From NCBI GenBank assembly GCA_009377525.1, contig WHTW01000033.1, positions 1-58,660 of the forward strand: a DNA stretch of 58,660 nt, read 5' to 3'. This DNA is from Rhodospirillales bacterium. Lineage in GTDB: Bacteria; Pseudomonadota; Alphaproteobacteria; Reyranellales; Reyranellaceae. The notes beneath the pieces were generated by a model. That model saw only the letters and a list, made by a program, of their open reading frames with translations. It searched no databases and had not been told where the DNA came from. The position numbers were made by a program, and so were the translations under genes. This document shows positions 36,509-45,446 of this stretch, piece by piece (positions within the stretch are counted from its first letter, which is position 1; each line of letters opens with the position of its first letter).

Positions 36509-37443
36509 CCGCCGATCACTTTCTTGGCGATCATGCAATGGATGCCCTTATGGCCGTCGACCGTCTGGGTGACGTGCAGGTCGCCCTGCAGGCTGCACAA
36601 CATGTAGGCGTCGGCGGCGCTGAGGCCGGTCTTGGCGCTGATCAGCCGGATCATGTCTCGCAGCGCCTCCTTGGCGGCGTCGTCGAGATCGTGGTCGAAG
36701 CCGTGGGTGATCCAGTGCGTCGCTGTCTCGGCGCGCGGGTTGTTGAGCTTCATGTCCTTGCGCACGGTGAAGCGGAAGGTGCCGCTGAGCGACGTTTCGA
36801 GCGCCGTCAGGTTGACCTCACCGTCGCCCTGCACGCCATGGCCGTCGCCGGTCGAGAACAGGCCGCCCTCGGCGAACACCGGCAGGTAGACCGTGGTGCC
36901 GACCTGGAAGTGCTTGTTGTCGATGTTGCCGCCGAAGGCGCGCGGCTCGATCGAGCTGCATTGGCCCCATTCCGGCGGCGGCGCCACGCCCATGATGCCG
37001 AAGAAGGGTTTCAGCTCGATCTCCAGGCCCCACGGCATGGTGCAGACGCCGCGATTGGAATCGATCGGAATGTGGGTCAGGCGATAGAACGGGAAGTCCT
37101 CGGGCAGGGTGCCGGCGAGCGGCCGTTGCACGTTCCAGCCCCAGTTGGTGCGAAACTTGATGTCGAGCACTTCGACCGCCAGTGCGTCGCCGCGCTCGGC
37201 GCCTTCGACATGCACCGGGCCGGTCAGGATGTGGCGGCCGAGATGGGGCCTGAGCCTGCCCAGGATCTCGCGATGCTCGGGCAGCACGTGGAACGGCTCG
37301 CCAGGCAGGATCTCGGCCGAACCCGAGACGCAGTGGATGGTGGCGATGTCGCCCGATTTGATGCGCAGCGAGGGCTTGAGCTGACTGTCGAAATAGCCCC
37401 AGTGGCAGGTCTCGGGCGAGGAATTGAGTTCGTGGGTGGCCAT
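36505..37443 (-). CDS. Acetamidase/formamidase family protein
   Basis: A 312 aa metal-dependent amidase of the FmdA/AmdA family, with the N-terminal [22 protein letters not shown] block, WGLEIELKP and [13 protein letters not shown], the core family signature. Hydrolyses formamide or small amides to ammonia and carboxylate. ATG at 37443 with GGGGGAG upstream is chosen over the longer frame. First gene of a two-gene operon with the cysteine-synthase-like enzyme. Confidence 0.87.
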   Translation of the reverse strand: MATHELNSSPETCHWGYFDSQLKPSLRIKSGDIATIHCVSGSAEILPGEPFHVLPEHREILGRLRPHLGRHILTGPVHVEGAERGDALAVEVLDIKFRTNWGWNVQRPLAGTLPEDFPFYRLTHIPIDSNRGVCTMPWGLEIELKPFFGIMGVAPPPEWGQCSSIEPRAFGGNIDNKHFQVGTTVYLPVFAEGGLFSTGDGHGVQGDGEVNLTALETSLSGTFRFTVRKDMKLNNPRAETATHWITHGFDHDLDDAAKEALRDMIRLISAKTGLSAADAYMLCSLQGDLHVTQTVDGHKGIHCMIAKKVIGG

Positions 37444-37493
37444 GTATCTCCCCCTGTCGGCCACCGTTGAAGCACAGACCATGCCCTGGATGC

Positions 37494-37619
37494 TAGAGCG
37501 GTTCCCGATCGGATGAACCGCTCGCGGTTCATCCGATCGGGAACGCGCGCGCTAGCGATCTCGGTTCCACAGGGCACATTCCGTCCGGCAGATTCCAGCC
37601 GGACGGAATGTGCTTTATA
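37494..37619. repeat. Family D MITE-like element, full copy 2
   Basis: About 126 bp: TAGAGCGGTTCCCGATCGG left terminus, GATGAACCGC/GCGGTTCATC hairpin, and right hairpin GCACATTCCGTCCGGC with ATGTGCTTTAT at the end (TTTA in place of CTCTA). It ends 9 nt before the rlmJ ATG, so it occupies the promoter and leader of that gene and lies upstream of the divergent amidase. Confidence 0.8.
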
Positions 37620-37628
37620 GGCCAGGAC

Positions 37629-38483
37629 ATGAACTACCGTCACGGCTACCACGCCGGGAACTTCGCCGACGTCCTCAAGCACATCGCCTTGTGCGAGCTG
37701 CTCAGGCTGCTGACGGTGAAGGACAAGAAGCTGTTCGTGCTCGACACGCACGCCGGCGCTGGCGGCTACGATCTTTCGGGCAATCTGGCCCGTCGCACCG
37801 GTGAGGCCGAGGCCGGCGGCATCGTCCGCTTGGCCGGCCCGCCGCGTGGCGGCACGCCAGCGGCGGTGGCGCGCTATCTCGCGGCGGTCGCGGCCTACGA
37901 TCGCAAGTTCGGGCCGGCCGGTGGCAAGCTTAGGCGCTATCCCGGCTCGCCGCGCCTGGTGCGCGCAGCCCTTCGGCCGGGAGATCGCTTCATCGCTTGC
38001 GAGCTGCATCCGGGGGAGGCGCTGGCGCTGAAGCGCGAATTCGCCGGCGATCGCGGCGTCGAGGTGCGGCAGGCCGACGGCTACAAGGCGTTGAAGGCGC
38101 TGCTGCCGCCCGTCGAACGCCGCGGCCTGGTGCTGATCGACCCGCCTTTCGAGGCAATCGACGAATACGAGCGCCTGTTACGCGCTTTGCGCCAGGGCGT
38201 GCGGCGCTTCGCGACCGGCTGCTATGCAGTCTGGTATCCGATCAAGGATGAAGCGGCATCCGCGTTCGCCGCCGATCTCGCCTCGTTCAAGCCGCTGGTG
38301 CTGAAAATGCAGCTCGAGGGGATCGAGCCGGGGCGACTGGCTGCCTGCGGATTGGCGGTGATCAATCCGCCGTGGCGTTTCGAGGAGGCGATGCGCGCGG
38401 CCCTGCCGTGGGTCGCCACGCACCTGGGGCCAAGCGTCAGGGCGACAATCTGCACGCCAACAGCCAGTACGCCGGTCTCATAG
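37629..38483 (+). CDS. rlmJ: 23S rRNA (adenine(2030)-N6)-methyltransferase RlmJ
   Basis: A 284 aa SAM methyltransferase (EC 2.1.1.266). The N-terminal NYRHGYHAGNFADVLKH is diagnostic, the SAM-binding motif follows as LDTHAGAGGYDL, and the catalytic DPPF motif is LVLIDPPFE. Length matches. ATG at 37629 has CCAGGA upstream; a longer frame starts 7 codons earlier within the D repeat. Confidence 0.93.
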   Translation: MNYRHGYHAGNFADVLKHIALCELLRLLTVKDKKLFVLDTHAGAGGYDLSGNLARRTGEAEAGGIVRLAGPPRGGTPAAVARYLAAVAAYDRKFGPAGGKLRRYPGSPRLVRAALRPGDRFIACELHPGEALALKREFAGDRGVEVRQADGYKALKALLPPVERRGLVLIDPPFEAIDEYERLLRALRQGVRRFATGCYAVWYPIKDEAASAFAADLASFKPLVLKMQLEGIEPGRLAACGLAVINPPWRFEEAMRAALPWVATHLGPSVRATICTPTASTPVS

Positions 38484-38542
38484 GGGCATGGTCAGCGACG
38501 GGCGGTGCGAAGTGACGTACAATCGAGGCAAGTATCGTTCGA

Positions 38543-39279
38543 GTGGAAGGACACGAGAGTAGGACCATCCGCCACGGTGGGCAAATCCCGGTGGCGACGG
38601 TTTTGTCGGAACTCATCACTTCGTGGGCCTGGCCGGTCATCGAGGAGATCTGCCATTCCACCGATATCATGGTGATGTTCGGCTTGTGTCTTGGCCGGCA
38701 CAATATCGACCAACCTCTGCTCGTCGGCGCGCACCAGGACGTAACGGCCGTCAACGCCGAAGTGCCGCTGTCGATCTGGATTCCCCTGCAGGAAGTGGTG
38801 CCGATGCGTCACTCGGGGCTGGGTTTCGTCGTGCCGTCACCGGAACACGTCCTTCCCGCCGAGCCCAACAACGACATCGGGTCGTCCTACTTCATGAGTC
38901 AGCTCGGCAACATGTGGATACCCCACTATCGAGCCGGCGACCTGACCATTCACTCCAAGCTTTCGCCCCACTTCACGACCGATACGGCACGATGACAGAC
39001 CGTTACAGCCTCGAAATCCGGCTGTGGGCGAGAGACGATGCTTTGCTCAAATATGGCGATCGCTCGATACGGATCAACCGACTCGACGGCGTTCCGGTGG
39101 TCACCGAAACGAGATGTTCCCCGGGCGTCCGCGCCCATGGCTTCGTCGTTTCGACCGCGCTTATGGCAATGCAAACCGTCTGCGGCTTGTCGACAGAAGT
39201 GAAGCGCGAAAGCAGGCTGGCATCTCCTCATGGGCTCATGGCATCACTCCGCGGTGCGGCCAGGCGGCTGGTGCCCTGA
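38543..39279 (+). pseudogene. Decayed PhyH-like 2OG dioxygenase gene (frameshifted)
   Basis: Two short open frames overlap by ATGA at 38992-38995. The first (38543-38995, 150 aa) has AHQDVTAVN and WIPLQEV followed by FVVPSPEH, AGDLTIHSKLSPH, resembling the HxD...H iron-binding order of phytanoyl-CoA dioxygenase-like proteins. The second (38992-39279) continues the motif as MTDRYSLEIRLW, as if the two were one frame before a single-base change. The whole is shorter than the usual 250-300 aa and lacks a clear N-terminus. GC content is visibly lower than neighbours. An alternative is two unrelated short genes. Confidence 0.5.
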
Positions 39280-39282
39280 GCG

Positions 39283-40527
39283 TCACGGCGAGGGTTTTTG
39301 CGTCGCCAGCCAGCGCGCCGGCTCCGGCGTCAGCAGGGTGATCACGAACGACACCAGGCAGAGCGCGGCGCCGGCCAGGATGGCGCCGGCGTAGGAGCCG
39401 AAGAAGTCGTAGGCGTAGCCTGCGACCGGCGATCCCAGCAGGGCGCCGAAGGCGACGCCGCTGTAGAGCGCGCCGATGATCGAGCCCAATGCCTTGCCGC
39501 CGAAATAGTCGGCGGCGAGCGAGGGCGCGATGGCGACGAAGCCGCCGTAGAAGGCGCCGAAGGCGAGGGCGAAGACGATCAGTGCCACAGCGCTGGTCGA
39601 CATCGACCACATTACCAGCATGACGGCGGCGCCGACATACATCAGGCCGAACGAGTGCTTGCGACCGATCCAGCCGGTGACGCTGGCGAACAGGAAGCGG
39701 CCGACCGTGCTGCCGACGCCCAGGAGCACGATCAGCAGCACGCCGAACGCCTCGCCCAGGCCGACGTCCTTGGCGTAGGGCGCAAGATGGACGAACGGAG
39801 CGAACAGGCCGAACGACATCAGCAGCGCCCCGACGTAGATCGACCAGAAGGGCCGCGACCGCATCGCCTCGCCGAGCGTCAGGCCGGCCGGCATGGCGCT
39901 CGCGCCGGAGGGGTGCGGCGGGTCGCCGTCGGGCGTGAGGCCGTAACGCTCGGGTGCCGGCCGCACCAGCGCGCCGGAGATGGCTGCGCCCAAGACGGTG
40001 AGGGCGGCGAGCACGAGATAAGTCTGACGCCAGCCGAGATGGGCGATCAACTGGTGTGCCAGCGGCGCGCCGACGAGCGTGCCGACGCCGATGCCCGCGA
40101 CGGCGATGCCGCTCGCCGCGCCGCGGCCGCGCACGAACCAACGCTGCACGGCGGCCACGCTCGGCACGTAGCTGAGGCCGATGCCCACGCCGACGCCGAG
40201 CCCGTAGCCGGCATAGATCTGCCACAGGCTTTTGGCCTGGGCGGCGGCGACCAGGCCGACGGCGATCAGTAGCAGGCCGCCGATCACGACGGGCCGGGGC
40301 CCGGTGCGGTCGGCGATCAGGCCGGCCGGGAAGCCCAGCAGGAAATAGAGGAAGGCCGAGATCGAGAAGACCAGCGCGGTCTCACCACGGCGCGCACCAA
40401 ACTCGCTTTCCAGCGCGCCGAAGAAGGCGGCGAAGGAGTAGGCGACGGCATAGCCGGTCATCATGCAGAGGAAGGCGCCGGCAACCACCCACCAGCCGGG
40501 AAAGACGCTTTGCTTGGTCTGGGTCAT
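39283..40527 (-). CDS. MFS transporter, OFA (oxalate/formate antiporter-like) family
   Basis: A 414 aa 12-helix major facilitator. The N-terminal FPGWWVVAGAFLCMM and GWRQTYLVLA mark the OFA subfamily, with motif A-like GLIADRTGPRPVVIGG between helices 2 and 3. Probably exchanges a carboxylic acid across the inner membrane. Monocistronic, convergent with the decayed PhyH-like gene. Confidence 0.85.
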   Translation of the reverse strand: MTQTKQSVFPGWWVVAGAFLCMMTGYAVAYSFAAFFGALESEFGARRGETALVFSISAFLYFLLGFPAGLIADRTGPRPVVIGGLLLIAVGLVAAAQAKSLWQIYAGYGLGVGVGIGLSYVPSVAAVQRWFVRGRGAASGIAVAGIGVGTLVGAPLAHQLIAHLGWRQTYLVLAALTVLGAAISGALVRPAPERYGLTPDGDPPHPSGASAMPAGLTLGEAMRSRPFWSIYVGALLMSFGLFAPFVHLAPYAKDVGLGEAFGVLLIVLLGVGSTVGRFLFASVTGWIGRKHSFGLMYVGAAVMLVMWSMSTSAVALIVFALAFGAFYGGFVAIAPSLAADYFGGKALGSIIGALYSGVAFGALLGSPVAGYAYDFFGSYAGAILAGAALCLVSFVITLLTPEPARWLATQKPSP

Positions 40528-40604
40528 GCGGGGAAACTAGGGAGCAAGGGAACAGCCGGCCACGGCCAATAGTTCGGTCGATTCCGAACCATTGCCTGAA
40601 ATGA

Positions 40605-41432
40605 CTAGTGCTTCTTGTTGTTGTTCTTCTTCTTCTTCTCGCCCGGCTTCCAGCTCCACAGCTTGAACGCCGCCTCGGCGATCTTGGGATCGAGCGCCTG
40701 GTCGGTGTGGTCGACTCCCTTGCCGACCTGCCGGGCGATGATCCCGAGGCCTTTCAGCCGCGCATGCATCTTGTTGTCGCTGGCGATGATGTGCCAGGGC
40801 GCGTAGTCGGTGTCGGTGCGTTCCAGCATGTCGTCGTAGGCCGCGAGGTACTCCTTGCGCTTGGCGATGTTGCGAAAGTCCTCGAGCCCGATCTTGTAGT
40901 GCTTATGGGGATCCTCCAGCCGCGCGATCATCCGGCGCTTCTGCTCCTCCGCACTCACATGGACGAGAAGCTTGACGACGCGCACGCCGTCGTCGGTGAG
41001 CTGGCGCTCGAACTCGTTGATCTCGCGATAGGCGCGCTTCCAGGCCTCGCCGCTGCACAGATTCTCGATCCGCTCGACCAGCACGCGGCCGTACCAGGTG
41101 CGGTCGAAGATCGCCCAGTTGCCGGGCGCCGGCAGGCGGTTCCAGAAGCGCCAGAGGTAGTGGCGGCCCTGTTCCTCCGGCGTCGGCGCCCCGATGCGCC
41201 AGACATGGACCGATTTCGGCTCCAGCCGGGCGACCACGCGCTCGATCAGCCCGCCCTTGCCGGCGGCGTCCCAGCCATCGATTCCGATCAGCACCCGGCC
41301 GCCACTGCGCAGGTGATGGATCTGCAAGTCGAGCAGCTGCTCCTGGAGCTTCTCGAGCTGGTCCTCGTAGTCGTCCTTGTCGCTCGGACCGTCGATCATC
41401 TCGATCTTGTCCAGCATCGGCCATTTGCCCAT
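40605..41432 (-). CDS. Polyphosphate kinase 2 family protein
   Basis: A 275 aa single-domain PPK2. Walker A GWDAAGKGG (residues 53-61), lid motif EEQGRHYLWRFW and Walker B FDRTWYGR are intact. Such enzymes phosphorylate (d)NDP or NMP with polyphosphate. The C-terminus is a low-complexity KKKKNNNKKH tail encoded by repeating triplets. An internal ATG 5 codons downstream could be the true start. Its leader holds a D-family half-element. Confidence 0.9.
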   Translation of the reverse strand: MGKWPMLDKIEMIDGPSDKDDYEDQLEKLQEQLLDLQIHHLRSGGRVLIGIDGWDAAGKGGLIERVVARLEPKSVHVWRIGAPTPEEQGRHYLWRFWNRLPAPGNWAIFDRTWYGRVLVERIENLCSGEAWKRAYREINEFERQLTDDGVRVVKLLVHVSAEEQKRRMIARLEDPHKHYKIGLEDFRNIAKRKEYLAAYDDMLERTDTDYAPWHIIASDNKMHARLKGLGIIARQVGKGVDHTDQALDPKIAEAAFKLWSWKPGEKKKKNNNKKH

Positions 41433-41500
41433 CGGTTCCTCCGATCACGGATCGTGACAGCCGCCGAGTCCGGAGGCAATTGCGCCAGAGCGCAACGGGG

Positions 41501-41560
41501 ATAGTTGTTGCAACAGGCACATCCCGTTCGGCTGCTTCCAGCCGAACGGGATGTGCTCTA
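41501..41560. repeat. Family D element, partial copy
   Basis: GGATAGTTGTTGCAACAGGC leads into the hairpin CACATCCCGTTCGGCTGCTT with GCCGAACGGGATGTGCTCTA at the end. The ATAGTTGTTGCAAC segment is shared (in reverse) with copy 3 at 49330-49455. Lies between divergent ppk2 and the mla operon. Confidence 0.75.
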
Positions 41561-41611
41561 AGTCGACGGGAGATTGACAGCGCCAAGCGTCACGACGACT
41601 AATCGTCGCCG

Positions 41612-42736
41612 ATGGCCGACGCCCAACCCACCATCCGCTACACCCAGCGCGCAGGAAAACCCGTCATCGAGGTCGCCGGCACATGGACGGTGTTCAGCCT
41701 GCGCGGCATCCGGCGCATGGCCGAGAAGGCTCTGCAGGCGGCAGGTGCCGGCAAGGCCAACCGCATCGTCGACGCCAAGAAGGTCGAGCGACTCGACACC
41801 GCCGGCGCGCTCGAGATCCTCCTGCTGGCCGGCGGGCCCGATGCCCAGGTCGAGACCGCCGACAAGGCCCATGCCGACCTGTTCAAGGTCGTGCAGGACA
41901 ACATGTGCGATGCACCGCCCGAGCGTCATACGAGCTGGCTCGCCCACTGGCTGGAGGAGATCGGGCGCAACACCGTCCATCTTTACGAGCAGGGCGTGAA
42001 CCTTGCTTCCTTCTTCGGCGAGATCCTCGTGACCTTCGTCGAGGCCTGCCTGCATCCCAAGCGCTTCCGCGTGAACGCGGTCGTCCGCCAGATGTACGAG
42101 GTGTGGATTCGCGCCCTGGTGATCGTGGGCGTGCTCACCTTCCTGATCGGCGTCGTCATCGCCTACCAGGGCGTGCAGCAGCTCCGGCAGTTCGGCGCCG
42201 AGACCTTCACCGTGGAGGCCGTCGGCATCGGCATGTTTCGCGAGCTCGGCGTGCTGCTCACCGCCATCATCGTCGCCGGCCGCTCGGGCAGCGCCTTCAC
42301 CGCCCAGATCGGCACGATGCAGGTCAACCAGGAGGTCGACGCCATGCGCACGATCGGCCTGAACCCGATCGAATGGCTGGTGCTGCCGCGCATCTCCGCG
42401 CTGGTGATCTCCATGCCGCTGCTCGCCTTCTGGGGCGACATGACCGGCCTCTTGGGCGGCGCGGTCGCCTGCACAGTGTATCTCGACTTCACGTTCGTTC
42501 AATTCTTCGAGCGACTGCGCGACACGGTGGGGCCCTGGCACTTCTATGTCGGCATGATCAAGGCCCCGGTCTTCGGCGCAGTGATCGCCATCATCGGCTG
42601 CTTCGAGGGCTTGCAGGTCAGGGGCAGCGCCGAGAGCGTCGGCCAGCTCACGACCAAGTCGGTGGTCGAATCGATCTTCTGCGTCATCGTGCTCGACGCC
42701 ATCTTCTCCATCATCTTCCTGCTGGCCGGCGTGTGA
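41612..42736 (+). CDS. MlaE-type lipid ABC transporter permease with N-terminal STAS domain
   Basis: A 374 aa inner-membrane protein. Residues 1-110 form a STAS-like domain (MlaB-like) around GTWTVFSLRG and LDTAGALEILLL; residues 135-374 are an MlaE/PF02405 permease with the family block GIGMFRELGVLLTAIIVAGR and SGSAFTAQIGTM. In E. coli MlaB is a separate regulator; here it is fused. First gene of the mlaE-F-D-lipoprotein operon; the next gene starts in its stop (TGATG). Confidence 0.9.
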   Translation: MADAQPTIRYTQRAGKPVIEVAGTWTVFSLRGIRRMAEKALQAAGAGKANRIVDAKKVERLDTAGALEILLLAGGPDAQVETADKAHADLFKVVQDNMCDAPPERHTSWLAHWLEEIGRNTVHLYEQGVNLASFFGEILVTFVEACLHPKRFRVNAVVRQMYEVWIRALVIVGVLTFLIGVVIAYQGVQQLRQFGAETFTVEAVGIGMFRELGVLLTAIIVAGRSGSAFTAQIGTMQVNQEVDAMRTIGLNPIEWLVLPRISALVISMPLLAFWGDMTGLLGGAVACTVYLDFTFVQFFERLRDTVGPWHFYVGMIKAPVFGAVIAIIGCFEGLQVRGSAESVGQLTTKSVVESIFCVIVLDAIFSIIFLLAGV

Positions 42737-43593
42737 TGGCCGATAGCGCCGCTCAAGCAAAGGAACGCGCCAACAAACCCGCGCCGCCCAAGCTGGTCGA
42801 AGGCGGGCAGCTCGTCGACCACCGCGACGGTCGCGACGTCGTGCTGAAGCTGCGCGGCGTGCGCACGCAATTCGGCGACAACATCATCCATGACAATCTC
42901 GATTTCGACGTATTTCGCGGCGAGATTATCGGCTTGGTCGGCGGGTCGGGAACCGGCAAGTCCGTGCTGTTGCGCACCATCATCGGCCTCAATGGGCATA
43001 CCAAGGGCACCATCGAGATGCTGGGCGTCGACACGTCGACCCTGCACGGACAAGCCGAGCGCAAGATGCAGGCGCGCACCGGCGTGCAGTTCCAGGACGG
43101 CGCGCTGTTCTCCTCGCTGAGCGTCACCGAGAACATCATCGTGCCGATTCGCGAGCATGTCGGCCTCGATGAGCAGACGATGCGCGACATCGCCGCGCTG
43201 AAGGTCGCGATGGTCGGCCTGCCGGCGGACGCCGGCGACAAGAAGCCCTCGGAGCTTTCCGGCGGCATGCGCAAGCGCGCGAGCCTCGCCCGCGCCCTGG
43301 CGCTCGACCCGGATCTTCTGTTCCTCGACGAGCCGACGGCCGGGCTCGACCCGATCGGCGCGGCGCACTACGACGAACTGGTCAAGGGTCTGAACAAGAG
43401 CCTCGGTGTGACGATTCTCATGGTGACGCACGACCTGGACAGCCTTTATGCAGCTTGTGATCGCATTGCCGTGCTGCTCGACAAGCGCGTCGTGGTAGGT
43501 ACGATAGACGAGTTGCTAAAGTTCGATCATCCCTGGGTCCAGGAATATTTCCGCGGACCACGCGGGCGGGCAGCAGCCCGGCAGCAGGAGTAG
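42736..43593 (+). CDS. MlaF-type lipid ABC transporter ATP-binding protein
   Basis: A 285 aa ABC ATPase of the MlaF group. Walker A GGSGTGKS, the MlaF-type Q-loop VQFQDGALFSSLSV, signature LSGGMRKR, Walker B LLFLDEPTAGLDP and switch VTHDLDS are all intact. An unusual 40-residue N-terminal extension precedes the core. Starts one base into the mlaE stop. Drives phospholipid or other lipid movement with MlaE and MlaD. Confidence 0.92.
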   Translation: MADSAAQAKERANKPAPPKLVEGGQLVDHRDGRDVVLKLRGVRTQFGDNIIHDNLDFDVFRGEIIGLVGGSGTGKSVLLRTIIGLNGHTKGTIEMLGVDTSTLHGQAERKMQARTGVQFQDGALFSSLSVTENIIVPIREHVGLDEQTMRDIAALKVAMVGLPADAGDKKPSELSGGMRKRASLARALALDPDLLFLDEPTAGLDPIGAAHYDELVKGLNKSLGVTILMVTHDLDSLYAACDRIAVLLDKRVVVGTIDELLKFDHPWVQEYFRGPRGRAAARQQE

Positions 43594-43604
43594 AGCGGCG
43601 TCAG

Positions 43605-44639
43605 ATGGAAAGAAGATCGCCCTATGTGCTGATCGGCGCGGCGATGATCCTGTTCATTGCAGCCGTCGCGGGCTTCGTCATCTGGAAGCTGCGCGCGGGC
43701 GATCGCACGGCCTACGCTTATTACGACATCCTGTTCTCGGGTGACGTGCAGGGGCTCACCACCGATTCGCCGGTGTTCTACCGCGGTCTGCGCGTCGGCC
43801 GCGTCGCCAGCATCCAGCTCACCTCGCGCGTCGACATCCAGCGCTCGACCGGGCGCGAACGGCTCAGCGAGAAGATCGAGGTCACGGTCGCGGTCGACTG
43901 GAACATCGACATCCGCGAGCGCTCCTACGCGGTGTTCGAGAAGCCGTTCATCGCCGGCGCGCCGTTCATCCAGATCGTCGGCCGCCTCGACGTCGACAAG
44001 ATCAAGCCCAAGAAGAGGCTGGGCGACAAGCCTTATCCCGAGATTCGCGAGGGCGCTTCGTTCCTGCAGGCCACGTCGACGTCGGCACAGGAGCTCCTGA
44101 CCAAGGCCGGGGTCACGGTCGACCGACTGAACGAGCTCTTGAGCCCCGACAATGTCGGCGCGGTCAGCGACACGCTGCGCAACCTCTCGACGCTCAGCAC
44201 CGCCCTTGCCAAGCAGGATGGGGCGATCCAGTCGACGCTTGCCGAGCTGCCGATCGCCATCGCCGAATTCCGCAAGACCTTCGACAAGGTCAATACGCTT
44301 GCCGATTCGCTGAACGCGCTCGCCCTCGAACTCGGACCGCAAGACGCCGCCAGCAAGAAGGCGCTGGCCGGCAAGGAGCCGAGCGAGCTCAGCAAGACCA
44401 TCACCGAGGCGCGGGTCGCGCTCAAGAACATCGACAACGCGGCAGGCCAGCTCGGCAAGCTGGTCGGCGACAGCAAGGGGCCGGTCAAGAACTTCACCGA
44501 GTCCGGCCTCAACGAGCTGTCGATGACCATCCGCGAGCTGCGTCAGCTCACCGCCAATCTGAACATCATCGCTACCCGGCTCGAACGCGACCCGTCGGGC
44601 TTCGTGTTCAGCGGCAAGCAGGGATATACGCCCAAATGA
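43605..44639 (+). CDS. MlaD-type MCE domain lipid-transport protein
   Basis: A 344 aa protein with one N-terminal transmembrane helix (residues 7-24), a single MCE domain (residues 45-130; FSGDVQGLTTDSPVFYRGLRVG) and a long helical C-terminal region (residues 150-330) that could form a needle or pore extension. Longer than E. coli MlaD (183 aa), closer to PqiB-like single-MCE proteins. Follows mlaF by 11 nt. Confidence 0.9.
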   Translation: MERRSPYVLIGAAMILFIAAVAGFVIWKLRAGDRTAYAYYDILFSGDVQGLTTDSPVFYRGLRVGRVASIQLTSRVDIQRSTGRERLSEKIEVTVAVDWNIDIRERSYAVFEKPFIAGAPFIQIVGRLDVDKIKPKKRLGDKPYPEIREGASFLQATSTSAQELLTKAGVTVDRLNELLSPDNVGAVSDTLRNLSTLSTALAKQDGAIQSTLAELPIAIAEFRKTFDKVNTLADSLNALALELGPQDAASKKALAGKEPSELSKTITEARVALKNIDNAAGQLGKLVGDSKGPVKNFTESGLNELSMTIRELRQLTANLNIIATRLERDPSGFVFSGKQGYTPK

Positions 44640-45373
44640 TACTCCGACTGGCCGCCCTCGCGGGGGCGGCCGCCCTGCTCGCCAGTTGCCAATTCATCAA
44701 CGCGGTCGACGAGGCTACCGAGCAACAGGACCTCTATACGGTCACCCCAAAGAGCACCTTCGATCCCAACCTGCCGTCGGTCTACTGGCAGCTCGCGGTC
44801 GAGGCGCCGGCCGCCGCCGGCAACCTCAACACCGGCCGCATCGCCATCGCGCTGACGCCAACCTCGACGGACTACTACGCCAGGGCGGCATGGACCGATC
44901 GGGCGCCCCTGATGGTGCAGACGCGCATCGTCGATTCCTTCGAGAATACGCGCAAGATCGTGGCGGTCGCCCGCGAATCGATCGGCATCCGGTCGAACTA
45001 CGTGCTGCAGCCCGACCTGCGCAACTTCGAGGCGCTCTACTACTACGGCAAGCCGCCGATCGTGCGCGTGCGCATCATCGCCAAGCTGGTGCGCATGCCC
45101 GACCGGCAGATCATCGGCGTCGGCTCCTTCGAGCGCTGCGTGCGCGCCCGCGCCGACACCATTCCCAAGGTCGTCGAAGCCTTCGACCAGGCGCTGGGCA
45201 GCGTCATCAAACGCTTGGTTGCCTGGACGCTGCGGACGCCGCCGGCGCGCCCGCCGAGCGACGACGCCCCCTACAACATCGAGCGCTATCGCAATCCGGC
45301 CAACGCCGTGATCGACAGCGAGAACTGCCCTGTCGGCAACGACGCCTCGATGGTACCGGTCACCGACGAGTAA
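44636..45373 (+). CDS. ABC-type transport auxiliary lipoprotein (PqiC/LetC-like)
   Basis: A 245 aa putative outer-membrane lipoprotein with lipobox LLASC, and the PqiC-type pattern of LPSVYWQLAVEAPAAAG and VVEAFDQAL. This family links inner-membrane MCE complexes to the outer membrane. It overlaps the mlaD-like stop by 4 bp (ATGA). In this operon it takes the place of MlaC/MlaA. Confidence 0.85.
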   Translation: MILRLAALAGAAALLASCQFINAVDEATEQQDLYTVTPKSTFDPNLPSVYWQLAVEAPAAAGNLNTGRIAIALTPTSTDYYARAAWTDRAPLMVQTRIVDSFENTRKIVAVARESIGIRSNYVLQPDLRNFEALYYYGKPPIVRVRIIAKLVRMPDRQIIGVGSFERCVRARADTIPKVVEAFDQALGSVIKRLVAWTLRTPPARPPSDDAPYNIERYRNPANAVIDSENCPVGNDASMVPVTDE

Positions 45374-45374
45374 T

Positions 45375-45446
45375 CTCGCCGGACCGCGGGCCTCCAGGCC
45401 CGCTCATGATCACGATGCGGGCCTGGAGGCCCGCAGTCGGGCGAGA
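45375..45446. repeat. Family C palindromic repeat, copy
   Basis: CTCGCCGGACCGCGGGCCTC to GCCTGGAGGCCCGCAGTCGG, an inverted repeat centred on a short GATCACGAT loop, between the convergent auxiliary lipoprotein gene and the phosphotransferase gene. The outer arms also match the 33770 copy. Confidence 0.8.

Noticed and set aside
40605..40640. Triplet-repeat tail of the PPK2 gene as a possible phase-variation tract
   Set aside because: Repeat unit is in multiples of three and sits at the very C-terminus, so slippage would only change tail length and not switch the gene.
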